DNA of 64,000 bases from contig CAYXDO010000019.1 in the NCBI GenBank assembly GCA_964463485.1, forward strand, positions 37,054 through 101,053, given 5' to 3'. Numbering within the stretch: position 1 is the first letter of the stretch; the number at the start of each line of letters is the position of its first letter. This DNA comes from CAYXDO01 sp964463485. GTDB taxonomy: Bacteria > Myxococcota > Kuafuiibacteriia > Kuafuiibacteriales > Kuafuiibacteriaceae. Made by a program: the position numbers and the translations under genes. Below are positions 24,638 to 33,659 of the stretch, in pieces. Below the pieces are notes generated by a model. The model was not told where the DNA came from and made no database searches. It saw only the letters and a program-made list of their open reading frames with translations.

Positions 24638-24826
24638 ATGGAATCGAGGAGTCGGTGGCTGTTCCGCGCACGAGATCGGCGTGAGCTCGCTCGCCGAGTC
24701 TCGATCCTGAAACGTACCGTTCGGCTGCGAGGAGGCAGGATTTTGCGGCTGACTCGAGATGAGCTCAGCGTATCGGTCGAGTTTCATATTCCAGCGGGCA
24801 GGGTTCGCGGTGCTTCGCTCGACTGA
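24638..24826 (+). CDS. Small basic protein, tandem paralogue 2
   Basis: A 62-residue protein. Its core ELARRVSILKRTVRLRGGRI and the ending SVEFHIP align with LELRIHTLRRAITARRGTVL and AWIQYHVP of the preceding gene, so the pair arose by tandem duplication. The start is the ATG at 24638, 4 bp after the upstream stop; an in-frame ATG at 24593 would overlap the upstream gene. It contains many Arg residues. Function is unknown. Confidence 0.6.
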   Translation: MESRSRWLFRARDRRELARRVSILKRTVRLRGGRILRLTRDELSVSVEFHIPAGRVRGASLD

Positions 24827-24840
24827 GTTTCTCGCTTCGG

Positions 24841-24856
24841 GAGATGAGCTCGTCTC
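24841..24856. terminator. Possible bidirectional terminator (near-perfect palindrome)
   Basis: GAGATGAGCTCGTCTC is self-complementary except for one pair and lies in the 72-bp gap between two convergent genes. A GA-rich tract (about 24867-24889) follows. Evidence is limited to position and symmetry. Confidence 0.3.
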
Positions 24857-24898
24857 TGAGTAGGACGGGAGAGAGAGAGAAAGAGAGAATCGGGCAGG

Positions 24899-25834
24899 TC
24901 ACTGGCGAGCGTACGTTTTGCCGTCCACGACGATGGCGCCCTGGCTCAGCTGCATTCGCACCACATACGGGCCCTGGGAGGAGAGCAGCACCAGGTCCGA
25001 GCCAATCACCGTGTAGTCGCCTTGGAGTGAGTCTGCCGACGCGCCACCCGCTCCGCCGGCCTGCGGGACCGACACCGACACGGAGCTCTCGCGAGCGAAC
25101 CGGAACTTGGAGGCTCCGTCGAAAGAGATTCGTTCTTCGTACGACGACGAAGAGCCCGCGGTGACCGAGGTCCCGGGCGAGGACCGACCCGCCCAGTAGA
25201 TCCAAGTTCCGGCGAGGGCTGCCACGACCTGTTGATTGATCGTGGGCTGGCCGATTCGCACTGTTTCGGCCAGAGCCTGAGCGGCCTGTTCGAAGCGAGC
25301 AAAGTCCTGCGGGTACCCTGCGGCCAGAATCGAGAGGCCTGTTCCGAAGCTGCTGAGGAGTCCGATGTAACGAACGCGGAGAGTCTGCCCGTCTCGGGTG
25401 TAGCCGTCGCTGGCAAAGGTCACCGCGGAGAGTCCGGCGATCGTCTTGTTCTCGGGGGTGGCCGCGAAGGCCGAGAGGCCCGACGCAGTGAGGAAGCCCT
25501 GGACCGCCGTGAGCGCCTCTTGGGAGCTCCGGAAAACGGAGCGCTGCACCACCAGAAATCCACCCTGTTGATCGGACGTGAGGATCGAGAGAGTTCCTTG
25601 CTCGCCCTTGAGCGCGAAGCCTGCCGGGGCGGTGTACTGGATGTTCCATGGGTCGGAGCTGGACACGCTCCCGCCAGGGATGGATGGGTTCGTGGCTGAC
25701 TCATTGGGAGCCTCGCCCTCGGCGAGACCGGAAGCGGAGCGATCGACACCGCCGCAAGCGGCCAAGAGTGAGAGCGCGGAGGACGCGATGCGGAGACGGA
25801 GAGAGGTGAGTTGGGTTTGGATTGCGTTCGTCAT
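24899..25834 (-). CDS. Lipoprotein of unknown function
   Basis: A 311-residue lipoprotein. The ATG at 25832-25834 is chosen over a TTG at 25846; it gives the signal LRIASSALSLLAACGG. Residues about 45-185 contain a module (PAGFALKGEQGTLSILTSDQ ... TVRIGQP) similar in layout to prokaryotic lipoproteins that follow a fixed domain with a C-terminal lipocalin-like or DUF-type beta barrel. Residues about 195-311 hold strands such as LAGTWIYW, SKFRFARES and LQGDYTVIGSDLVLLS, which resemble an eight-stranded lipocalin/META-like fold. No enzyme motif is seen. Confidence 0.8.
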   Translation of the reverse strand: MTNAIQTQLTSLRLRIASSALSLLAACGGVDRSASGLAEGEAPNESATNPSIPGGSVSSSDPWNIQYTAPAGFALKGEQGTLSILTSDQQGGFLVVQRSVFRSSQEALTAVQGFLTASGLSAFAATPENKTIAGLSAVTFASDGYTRDGQTLRVRYIGLLSSFGTGLSILAAGYPQDFARFEQAAQALAETVRIGQPTINQQVVAALAGTWIYWAGRSSPGTSVTAGSSSSYEERISFDGASKFRFARESSVSVSVPQAGGAGGASADSLQGDYTVIGSDLVLLSSQGPYVVRMQLSQGAIVVDGKTYARQ

Positions 25835-25958
25835 GCGACAGGACAAAGCAGCTCTCGTGCCAGCAATCGGTGGCGGGGGCGGAGGGCGAGCGTTGTCGAA
25901 AAGATGTGTGATTTCGAAAGGTTGATGGGTGGGCAGGGCGTTTGGCTTCGATTTGTTG

Positions 25959-26014
25959 GTCCGGCCGTTCGACCTTCCGTTCGTTCATTCCGTTCGGAAG
26001 GGCGTTGGCCGGAC
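25959..26014. terminator. Long GTCCGGCC hairpin between two lipoprotein genes
   Basis: GTCCGGCC (25959-25966) pairs with GGCCGGAC (26007-26014), and inside it CCTTCCG (25973-25979) pairs with CGGAAGG (25995-26001). It lies 11 bp beyond the stop of the minus-strand Cys-rich lipoprotein and is the strongest of the GTCCGG hairpins here. Confidence 0.55.
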
Positions 26015-26025
26015 GAATCCGGACT

Positions 26026-26838
26026 TCACGCGTCCTGCTGGCAAGAGGCGATCTGGGAGGCACACTGCTGGGCGAAGGTTTCTGCGGTCGCGGAGCCGTT
26101 GCATTCATAGACCGCGGCGAGCTTCCTCACGGTCTCTTGGTCAGAGCGAGCAGCGCACGCATTCACACAAGCTTCATCGGAGCACTGATTGAGACACTGA
26201 TAGAGTCCGAGGCAGTTGAGCGAACCGCCGCTTGGGGCAGGGCTGGTGGGCGCCGGACTGCTGGGCGCGCTCTGGGTGGTGCCGAGGCACATGCCGAGCT
26301 CGTTCCCGCACGCCTGCTGGCAAGCGGCTCCCTGACACTGAGTGCGCCCGAGGCAGTCGAAGACCGCGCGGAGTTGCTGAAGGGCCGATGGAGAGGCCTG
26401 CTCCACACACTGGCTGGGGCAAGACTGGTCTTGGCAGGAGTTGAGGCAGCGGAGGCTTTGCTCGCAGGTCGCTGCGCCACTTGGAGATGAGGGCGCCGGG
26501 CTGTTCGGAGCGGGAGCGGCCGGGGTCGAAGGGGCGGAAGGGGCCGAAGGAGCCTGCGGGGCCGGAGCGCTCGGAGCCGTGGGACCCATGCCAGGGATGC
26601 CGGGCAGAGAAGGATTCGTCGAAGGGCTCGTCGCACCAGGAGCCTGAGCGCCAGGAGCTTGGGGGGTCGTATCGGCCACGCACATCGTCGTTGGACCGGC
26701 GGGCGTGTCGGCCTCGACACAAAGTTGACCCGTCGCGCACTGAGGATTGCAGACGGGTGGAAGACCGCCGCAAGCGACGATGCCGGAAGCGGAGAGCGAG
26801 AGGACGAGGGCTTGGATTTGGGACTTGAGGTTCTTCAT
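26026..26838 (-). CDS. Cys-rich lipoprotein with duplicated Cys module
   Basis: A 270-residue lipoprotein. The start is the ATG at 26836-26838 with AAGGAG upstream; it gives the signal LVLSLSASGIVACGG. A short Cys segment (CNPQCATGQLC) is followed by a Pro/Ala/Ser linker (about residues 60-125). After it come two homologous modules of about 60 residues, each with six or more Cys (CEQSLRCLNSCQDQSCPSQC ... and CLGLYQCLNQCSDEACVNAC ...), separated by a second Pro/Ser linker. The modules presumably form disulfide-linked helical hairpins. It is a typical Myxococcota secreted protein of unknown role. Confidence 0.8.
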   Translation of the reverse strand: MKNLKSQIQALVLSLSASGIVACGGLPPVCNPQCATGQLCVEADTPAGPTTMCVADTTPQAPGAQAPGATSPSTNPSLPGIPGMGPTAPSAPAPQAPSAPSAPSTPAAPAPNSPAPSSPSGAATCEQSLRCLNSCQDQSCPSQCVEQASPSALQQLRAVFDCLGRTQCQGAACQQACGNELGMCLGTTQSAPSSPAPTSPAPSGGSLNCLGLYQCLNQCSDEACVNACAARSDQETVRKLAAVYECNGSATAETFAQQCASQIASCQQDA

Positions 26839-26963
26839 GACTTTCTCCTTCGAGGGTGTGCGAAGGTCGAAAGCATCATGCGTGCCATCTCTCATCATAG
26901 CGAGTCTCAAGCTTATTTTGGAGTCGAAGTGAAATTCGTCCGGCTCTCGTCCGGACCGTCCGT

Positions 26964-26981
26964 CCGACCGGCTTGGGTCGG
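26964..26981. terminator. CCGACC/GGTCGG hairpin in CGTCCG-rich spacer
   Basis: CCGACC (26964-26969) pairs with GGTCGG (26976-26981) around a 6-nt loop, 14 bp beyond the stop of the minus-strand gene ending at 26995. The spacer also repeats CGTCCG several times (26937-26966). Confidence 0.35.
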
Positions 26982-26994
26982 GCTCAGGTGGGCA

Positions 26995-28260
26995 TCATCG
27001 AACGAAGCTGAAGCACTCGCCGGCTCGACACTCGACCGCGAGGTTGGCTGGGTCGAGCGCACTCGCTCCGTCGTCGGCGACGGGTGGCCGCGCGGCACAG
27101 CGACATAGCGGGTACTGCGACACACACGTGGCCTCGGCAGCGTCGAACTCGGCCCGAGCCGCGTGGTTGATTCCGAGCGCGCGGGTGCTTCCGCAGCAGT
27201 CGATCTGGTGCTCGGCAAGCTGGCAGTCCTGATCTTGAAGGCACACGCGATCAAACTCCGGAAATCGCGAAGGCGACGGGAAACACTGGACGGCCTGCTC
27301 GCAAACGGAGGCACGAACACAACCCTCGTAGCACCCGTTCACGACCGAAGGAGCGTACGGTCCTTCGCAGACTGGCGGCACGACGTCGCACAGGGCGTGG
27401 TTGATGTCGCAGTCAGCCTCGACACCCTCCGCGCATCGTCTGAACATCATGCAGCAGCCCGCCGGAGCACACGCGCAAGTCATGGGATCTTCGAAAACGG
27501 CGTGACAGAGACCCGAGCTCTCGCAGCTTTCGAGGTCCAACGCATCGCACGGACAAAACGGCTGCGCGCAATCGAAGGGTGGATCGCCAGGGGCTTGGCA
27601 CATGCGAAAGTGGCGCTCGGATCCGCAGCCAGGGCAATATCCGGGCACGCAATCGGCTCGCTCCAAACAACTCAGCTCGTCCAACCCATGACAAGCGGGT
27701 ACACCGGAGTCATGCGGTCCTAGGTCGTGCCTATGTCCTCCGTCCCCGTGCATTCCGGCATCGCCGTGCACCCATGCGTCGGTGAAGGCGCCATCGGGAT
27801 GCGAAGCGGCGTCGAGAGCTCCGCCGTCGCGACCTCCCGCGTGAATCCGCTCCGACAGCGCGTCTCCGCAGAGATGGGCCTCGAAGGTCCCGTCCGAGCC
27901 GTAGACGTCCCCGCACAGAGGCTCATCCGACCACGAGCAAACGTACAAGTCAGCCGGGCGTTCGCAGCGCCACGTCGCCGACCCCACGTCGCACTCGAGG
28001 CTCGTGAGGTCGTCGCTGGCGTCGAAGGTGAGTGTGCAGGTCGCGACCCCATTCGACCATGTACACAGCACCGGGCCGGTCGCGTTGGGCGTGCAGCTCG
28101 CGCCGCGTGCTTCCAGCTCGGCGCGGGTAGCGGGCGTCAACGGAGCGCTCCGAACGCCCGGCGGTGGATTCAGATCGGAAACCGCCTCGTCTTTACAGCT
28201 CGTCACGACGACTCCCGCCGCGAGCATCCACAGGTGCCTCGACAACCATTGCGACATCAT
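26995..28260 (-). CDS. Cys-rich lipoprotein of unknown function
   Basis: A 421-residue protein. The ATG at 28258-28260 gives the signal WMLAAGVVVTSC. A frame-extending ATG at 28305 has GGGGAGG only 2 nt upstream and is the alternative start. The N-terminal 120 residues are a Cys-containing beta region. A His/Asp/Gly-rich linker (about residues 130-175) follows. The C-terminal half carries many Cys pairs (CVPGYCPGCGS, CACAPAGCCMMFRRC, CQLAEHQIDCCGS) like eukaryotic-type EGF or trypsin-inhibitor knots. No catalytic motif is seen. It is probably surface exposed. It is divergent from the next propeller lipoprotein gene. Confidence 0.8.
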   Translation of the reverse strand: MMSQWLSRHLWMLAAGVVVTSCKDEAVSDLNPPPGVRSAPLTPATRAELEARGASCTPNATGPVLCTWSNGVATCTLTFDASDDLTSLECDVGSATWRCERPADLYVCSWSDEPLCGDVYGSDGTFEAHLCGDALSERIHAGGRDGGALDAASHPDGAFTDAWVHGDAGMHGDGGHRHDLGPHDSGVPACHGLDELSCLERADCVPGYCPGCGSERHFRMCQAPGDPPFDCAQPFCPCDALDLESCESSGLCHAVFEDPMTCACAPAGCCMMFRRCAEGVEADCDINHALCDVVPPVCEGPYAPSVVNGCYEGCVRASVCEQAVQCFPSPSRFPEFDRVCLQDQDCQLAEHQIDCCGSTRALGINHAARAEFDAAEATCVSQYPLCRCAARPPVADDGASALDPANLAVECRAGECFSFVR

Positions 28261-28369
28261 GATGTCGGGCATGCAAACGACGCCCCCAACCTGCGTCCTG
28301 GCCATATCCTCCCCAAGCTGAGCTCGAATCTCGAAAATCTGATAAGAGTCTCAAGCATTCGGATCTCCT

Positions 28370-29668
28370 TTGACCACGATTCGACACACGCTCGGGATGG
28401 CCTTGGCCCTGCTCGGCTGCGGTGAATCCGGCGGAGTCGAGCTCAGCCCGCCGAGCGATCGCGACGCGCTCCTCTTCGTCCGTTCGGACGACGGGATCGC
28501 CACGGTGTCGGCGCTGAGCGCGTCCTTCGCACCCATTCGATTGTCGGTGGGCAACCCGCTCACCCTCACTTGGGTGCCGCTCGCGCGTTCGTTGGCCGAG
28601 CTTGGATTGGTGGAGGGCGCGGTGGGATTTGGGTTCGGGAGGCCGGTCGCCGAGCTCACCGGCGCGGTCGTTTTCGAGACCCGGGTGGGTCCCGCGGGCG
28701 CGACGCCCTGGGCCGAGCGAGAGCTTCCGTCGACGGTCGCTCAGGCACGAGTGCCCGCCACGACCCCACTCAGCGACTGCGGTCGTTACGTCGCGCACGC
28801 CGTTTCCTCTCCGGAGGAGATCGAGATCTACGCGACGGCTGTCGTCGTGGGTGTGGATGGCTCGGCCACTTTTGCCGGGCTTGGAAGTCGCCCCAACAAA
28901 GGGGTGATTGGGACCTTCGGTGTCGATGGGTCGATTTCGCTGACAGAGCTTCCGAGCGGGTTTGTTCGGGTGAACGAATTGGCGGAAGGTCCAGGTCGAA
29001 CGGTCTTTGGCGTCGATGCGAGCTCGACGCTCTTTCAGGTCGACGAAGTGGGTTCGATCCTCCGCTGGCCGGCGCCGGAATCGAGCCTACGCCTCGCGGA
29101 ACAGCCGAACCTTCCGCCCGTCGCGTATGGGCGAGGCGGAGTTTACGCGTTGACGAAGGGGTCGACCGGATCGGTACGGCTCGATGAGTATCCGAACGAC
29201 CTGAAGTCCCTCACCATCGTGGCCGAGGATCGAAAAGTCGCACTCACCACCGACGGCATTCATTTTTTCGACGGAGAGGCTTGGCGCCGAGAGTGGTCAG
29301 CTGCGGGAAGCGACCTCGAAGTCACTTCGGTCGGAGGAGACGACCGGGTGCTGTTCGCGCTCGCAGGGGTGAGTATGCTCGTTCGCGACGACGACGCCAG
29401 GACTTGGCAGCCTGTCACGAACGATCCGCTTCCCCTCGAAGCAAAACTCGCGGGAGCTGCCTTCGGTGGGGGCCGAATCCTCACGGCAGGGACGAGCGGA
29501 GCGCTCATCGCTTGGCTCGAGGAAGAGCGCTGCGCGCTTCCGTCAGGGACGATCTCGGATCTAGAGGTGCTCGACCTCGCGCCGAACCGCCGCTGGGCCC
29601 TGGCGTTGGCCAACAACAGCCGGGGGCAGAATCTCCGAACGGTTTTCGTTCGGCTCGAGCTCCCGTAG
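28370..29668 (+). CDS. Beta-propeller-like lipoprotein, paralogue family member 2
   Basis: A 432-residue protein starting at a TTG (28370). The short N-terminus MTTIRHTLGMALALLGCGES is a lipoprotein signal. It shares the family layout with the genes at 22866-24218 and 53971-55359: strands DALLFVRSDDGIATVSAL, the ELGLVEGAV segment, a Cys before the propeller (DCGRYVAH), blade-like strands (GIHFFDGEAWRREW, VSMLVRDDDARTW) and a C-terminal Cys followed by RRWALALANNS. It is 57 bp upstream of the ASH lipoprotein gene and may be co-transcribed with it. Function is unknown. Confidence 0.75.
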   Translation: MTTIRHTLGMALALLGCGESGGVELSPPSDRDALLFVRSDDGIATVSALSASFAPIRLSVGNPLTLTWVPLARSLAELGLVEGAVGFGFGRPVAELTGAVVFETRVGPAGATPWAERELPSTVAQARVPATTPLSDCGRYVAHAVSSPEEIEIYATAVVVGVDGSATFAGLGSRPNKGVIGTFGVDGSISLTELPSGFVRVNELAEGPGRTVFGVDASSTLFQVDEVGSILRWPAPESSLRLAEQPNLPPVAYGRGGVYALTKGSTGSVRLDEYPNDLKSLTIVAEDRKVALTTDGIHFFDGEAWRREWSAAGSDLEVTSVGGDDRVLFALAGVSMLVRDDDARTWQPVTNDPLPLEAKLAGAAFGGGRILTAGTSGALIAWLEEERCALPSGTISDLEVLDLAPNRRWALALANNSRGQNLRTVFVRLELP

Positions 29669-29725
29669 GCGCCTCGGCTCCTCGCGCCATCGTCGGATTG
29701 ATCGATTCTCTCGTTCGAGCATCCT

Positions 29726-32407
29726 GTGCGGATGTTCGTGCGATCGACGCGAATCGCCGTCGGGCTGTCTGTTCTGGCGGTCAGCGCCTGCAACTGCGAA
29801 GACGAAGGTGGGCTTCGCGATGTTTCACCCCATCTAGAAGCCAGCCCCGAACGCATCGATTTCGGCGAGGTGACGGTCGGGGAGTTGAAGGTGAAGCCGC
29901 TGAGTTTGTCGAACTCCGGAGGGCTGGCCGTGAGTATCACGCGATTCGCCGTCGACCCGGCGCACGACGAGCTCGGGATCGCTCAGAGCCCGCCGGGCGC
30001 CTTGGCGCCCAACGAGACCGTCGATGCGGTTCTCTCTTACAGCCCGAAGAACCTCGGGGAGGATCGAGCCATCCTCGTGATCGAAGCCGACGATGAGCGG
30101 CCTGGCCGCACCATCGAGCTCGTCGGAATCGGAGTCAGCGGAGGTGTCGTAGTCATTCCCAACGGACCGAGCTGCGGAGGCGATGGGTCGCTCTCGTTCG
30201 GAGACCTGGCTCCGGGCCAAGCTCAGGCTCGCACGATCACGGTGACGAACTCCGGCAGCGGCCCGCTCACGATCAGGAACGTCTCCCTCGGCGCCGCGAC
30301 GTCGCCCGAAATTTCGCTCGTCCCCGTACCACCATCGACCTCGATCGCCACGGGAGAGTCGATCGAAATCACAGTTTCATATGCGCCCATCGATGGCGGC
30401 GCCGACGTCGGGACGCTGAGCATCCAGACGGACGCGCCCGAGAATGGCACGACGACCGTTTCGCTCTGCGGACGAGGGATCGCGCCGGCCTTGTGCGCTC
30501 GACCGGCGCCGCTCGATTTTGGAGTTGTCGCACTCTCGAGTCGAAAGACGAGCGCGCTCGTGCTCGAGAATTGCGGGCTGCTCCCGCTCGAGCTGCGAGC
30601 GGTGACGATTCCGAACGACGCGGCCCATGCGACCGACCCGCGCTTCTCGGTGACGCCATTCAGTCCGGCCACGCTTCCGCCGGGAGACGAGGTCGAGGTG
30701 GAAGTGACTTTCGATGCGACGACCCTTGGCGTCGCTCGAGGGTTCGTGGCCGCAGACTCCAACGACCCGGCGACGCCCCGAACGTTCGTTCCACTCTCCG
30801 CCTCCGCGGCGCGGCCTTGCGACCTTCAAGTGCTGCCCCAGAGCCTCGCCTTCGTGGGAACGGTGGGTGCGACCTCCACAAAACCCATCATCATCCTGAA
30901 TGCGGGTGCCGCCACGTGCAGACTCGATCGGATCGAAATCACAGCAGGCTCACCGCCCTTCTCGATTCCCGCTCCCGTGCCGACACCCGCCACACTCACG
31001 TCCGGCGGGAGCCTTCAGCTCGACATCGCATACTCACCCGCGGGCCCGACCATGGACCAGGGCACCTTGGAGCTCGAGGAGAGTGGGGTGGTCACTTTCG
31101 TTCCGCTGAACGGCGACGCGACCACGGGGAGCGGTTGTCGGGTCGACGTGACTCCGCCGGCCCTTCAGTTCGGCGTAGTGGCGCTCGGCCAAGAGACCGA
31201 GCTCACGGTCACCGTGTCGAACGCCAATCGGTCGTTTTGCCTGTTTCGAGGGGCTTCAATCGCCTCCGGAAGCGCCGCGTTTCAAATCATCAACCCGCCC
31301 GCCCTGTCGGTGATTCTCTCTTCGAGCCCGCTCGCGCTGAGAGTAGCCTACCACCCCACCGCGGCGGGACCCGCGCAAGACGTACTCAACATCGAGACGA
31401 ACGATCGGGCGGTCCCCACCACGTCGGTGCCGCTCTTCGGAACTGGGGCTCCGTCCGGAATTTGTGTGGACCCCGTTAGACTCCCCTTCGGCACCCGGGC
31501 CGTCGGGAGCACGGCCACGCGCGAGTTTCGCGTCACGGCTTGCGGAACCGAGACCATCCGCGTGAGCGGACTCTCGTTCGTTGCGCCGGTTCCCCAGGAG
31601 CTCACCCTCGTGAACCCGCCTGGTCTACCCATGACCCTCGCTCCCGGCGCAAGTCAGCTCGTGACCGTACAGTACGCGCCGGTCGACGCCGGCATCGACG
31701 ACGGTACGATCGCCGTGGTGTCGGACGACACCGTGTTGCCCATGGTGAATGTCTTGGTCTCTGGAGAAGGTGTCATTCCCGCCACCGCGTCCGCCTATGT
31801 TCACACGGAGACCGACCTCTACGCCTACGATCCCGTCACCCGTGCGACGACGCTGATCGGAGCGTTCAACCCCAGCGTTTCGATGACGGACATCGCGATC
31901 GATAGTGTGGGCGCGATGTACGGCGTTGACACCGCGGCCGTATATCGCATCGACCCAATCACGGCACAGGTCACCCACCTCTTCGACGTCGATAGCAGCC
32001 CCGTGGGCCTGACTTGTCTGTCGGACGGCACTCTCGTCGTCGCCGGCACGAGCATCCAGTCGTGGGACCCGAGCCGCCAGCAACTCCTCCGGACCATGGT
32101 GCCCGCTGGAACCTACCTCACCTCCGGAGACATCATCGCGCTCCCGGATGGGTTCCTGTATTGGTCCGTGAGTGACCTCTCAGGCGACTCGCTGGTTCGC
32201 GTCGACCCGAGCTCCGGAATCACGTCGCTCTTGGGTGACATCGGCGTGAGCGAGATCTACGGGCTTGGCTACGCGAACGGCGAGCTGCTCGGATTTTCGG
32301 CCAACAGTCGCGGTATGATCATCGACCCGGTCTCCGGCGCCGCCACGACGACCTTCGGCCTGGCGGGAAACTGGTACGGCGCGACGACGAACCCAGTCTT
32401 GTGGTGA
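29726..32407 (+). CDS. Choice-of-anchor-D (ASH-like) repeat lipoprotein with C-terminal propeller-like domain
   Basis: An 893-residue protein. The N-terminus is a lipoprotein signal (AVGLSVLAVSACNC). GTG 29726 and ATG 29732 are both possible starts; the paralogue at 42101 has the same GTG-Arg-ATG arrangement. Residues about 35-690 contain six ASH/HYDIN-like beta-sandwich repeats of about 110 residues (IDFGEVTVGELKVKPLSLSN, LDFGVVALSSRKTSALVLEN). The last 200 residues (TETDLYAYDPVTRATTLIGA, AAVYRIDPITAQVTHLFDV) look like a short beta-propeller. It is an outer-membrane surface lipoprotein of unknown function. Confidence 0.85.
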   Translation: MRMFVRSTRIAVGLSVLAVSACNCEDEGGLRDVSPHLEASPERIDFGEVTVGELKVKPLSLSNSGGLAVSITRFAVDPAHDELGIAQSPPGALAPNETVDAVLSYSPKNLGEDRAILVIEADDERPGRTIELVGIGVSGGVVVIPNGPSCGGDGSLSFGDLAPGQAQARTITVTNSGSGPLTIRNVSLGAATSPEISLVPVPPSTSIATGESIEITVSYAPIDGGADVGTLSIQTDAPENGTTTVSLCGRGIAPALCARPAPLDFGVVALSSRKTSALVLENCGLLPLELRAVTIPNDAAHATDPRFSVTPFSPATLPPGDEVEVEVTFDATTLGVARGFVAADSNDPATPRTFVPLSASAARPCDLQVLPQSLAFVGTVGATSTKPIIILNAGAATCRLDRIEITAGSPPFSIPAPVPTPATLTSGGSLQLDIAYSPAGPTMDQGTLELEESGVVTFVPLNGDATTGSGCRVDVTPPALQFGVVALGQETELTVTVSNANRSFCLFRGASIASGSAAFQIINPPALSVILSSSPLALRVAYHPTAAGPAQDVLNIETNDRAVPTTSVPLFGTGAPSGICVDPVRLPFGTRAVGSTATREFRVTACGTETIRVSGLSFVAPVPQELTLVNPPGLPMTLAPGASQLVTVQYAPVDAGIDDGTIAVVSDDTVLPMVNVLVSGEGVIPATASAYVHTETDLYAYDPVTRATTLIGAFNPSVSMTDIAIDSVGAMYGVDTAAVYRIDPITAQVTHLFDVDSSPVGLTCLSDGTLVVAGTSIQSWDPSRQQLLRTMVPAGTYLTSGDIIALPDGFLYWSVSDLSGDSLVRVDPSSGITSLLGDIGVSEIYGLGYANGELLGFSANSRGMIIDPVSGAATTTFGLAGNWYGATTNPVLW

Positions 32408-32421
32408 CTTAGGACGGTGCC

Positions 32422-33633
32422 TTACTCGCTCTTGGCCTCCGAGCGCTTTAGCCGATAGATGCCACCCCGCGAGAAGTCGGCGACGTACAGCGTCCGAGTG
32501 GCCTGATCGAAGCCGAAGGTGCTCGGTGAGATCGGCAGGCGTCCCATTGGCCCTCCAGACCAGTCCACCACGTCGAGAGCAAAGAACCGTCCAGACGAAA
32601 AATCGGCGAACACGTACTCACCCACGGAGCTGGTCCGAGCAGGAATGACGTACCCGCCAGTGACGGAGCCACCTAACTCTCGACCATACTCGTACACAGG
32701 ATCGACCAACCCATTCGTCGCACACCCTTTCTGCGGCGAATGACAATGCCGGCCTTCTCGAGAGTTCCACCCGAGGTTAGCACCGGGAGAGACGACATCG
32801 ATCTCCTCGAAGGCGCTCTGGCCGACGTCGGCAACGATGAGACGGCCCTTGGGGTCGAAGGTGTAGCGCCAAGGATTGCGGAGCCCGATCGCAAACGTCT
32901 CGGGTGGCCAACTCGCCATCTTCGGGTTGTCTTTGGGAATGCCGTACCGACCCCGACGGAAGCCGGGTCCTTCGATCGGCAAGTCATGCGAGCCATCGAC
33001 GTCGATTCGCAGCATGCCTCCCAAGAAATCCGGGTCCTGACCGTGACCCTGAGGGTCGCTGGCGGAGCCGCCGTCCCCGAAGCCGACGTAGAGCATTCCG
33101 TCGGGACCGAATACCAACTGCCCAGCGTCGTGATTCGCGTAGGGTTGAGTGACTTCGAGCAGCACGCGCTTCTTGGTCGCAGACCGCTCGCGCATGGGTT
33201 CTGGCGATACGGCCCACTCCGAGATCTCCGTTCTCATCGTTCCGTCGGCAGGGTTTGTGTTCAAATAGAACCGACCGTTCTCGAGATAGCGGGGGTGAAA
33301 GGCCAATCCGAGCAGTCCGAGCTCGGAGCCGGTTCGCACGGCGGTCGTGAAGAGCTCGGAGGTCTCTCCGGTCTTCACATCGAGAATCAGAGCTCGGCCG
33401 TCTTTTTCGAGGACTACCGCTGTTCCCTCGCGACCCGGGATGAACTGAATGTCGGTTGGACGAGAGGCTCGACCAACGAGAATCGCCTCGAGTCGGCCCG
33501 GCGGTTCGACCGAGACGAGCTTGCTCTCGAGGTCTGCGGCCTCGAGGTCGGAGGCGTCCGAAGTCGTCAAGACGCGAGCCCACAGGGCCACGGCTACGAA
33601 GACCAGCGAAACGGCGAGGATGTTCTTCTTCAC
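32422..33633 (-). CDS. PQQ-dependent sugar dehydrogenase family (GSDH) protein
   Basis: A 403-residue protein starting at GTG (33631-33633) with a weak signal or membrane anchor (ILAVSLVFVAVALWARV). The body is a six-bladed propeller of the soluble glucose/sorbosone dehydrogenase family: PTDIQFIPG, GLLGLAFHPRYLENGRFYL, HDAGQLVFGPDGMLYVGFGD, FAIGLRNPWRYTFDPKGRL, IDVVSPGANLGW and VTGGYV are the family blocks. These enzymes oxidise aldose sugars in the periplasm using PQQ and calcium and pass electrons to a carrier. It ends the minus-strand run that includes two MopE-type and two heme-motif-like proteins. Activity and substrate are inferred from the fold. Confidence 0.88.
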   Translation of the reverse strand: MKKNILAVSLVFVAVALWARVLTTSDASDLEAADLESKLVSVEPPGRLEAILVGRASRPTDIQFIPGREGTAVVLEKDGRALILDVKTGETSELFTTAVRTGSELGLLGLAFHPRYLENGRFYLNTNPADGTMRTEISEWAVSPEPMRERSATKKRVLLEVTQPYANHDAGQLVFGPDGMLYVGFGDGGSASDPQGHGQDPDFLGGMLRIDVDGSHDLPIEGPGFRRGRYGIPKDNPKMASWPPETFAIGLRNPWRYTFDPKGRLIVADVGQSAFEEIDVVSPGANLGWNSREGRHCHSPQKGCATNGLVDPVYEYGRELGGSVTGGYVIPARTSSVGEYVFADFSSGRFFALDVVDWSGGPMGRLPISPSTFGFDQATRTLYVADFSRGGIYRLKRSEAKSE

Positions 33634-33659
33634 GGCTGGGTTTGGCGACAGACTTCTCG

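Noticed and set aside
24867..24889. GA-rich tract as a functional element
   Set aside because: It is a simple low-complexity run between two convergent genes without further supporting features.
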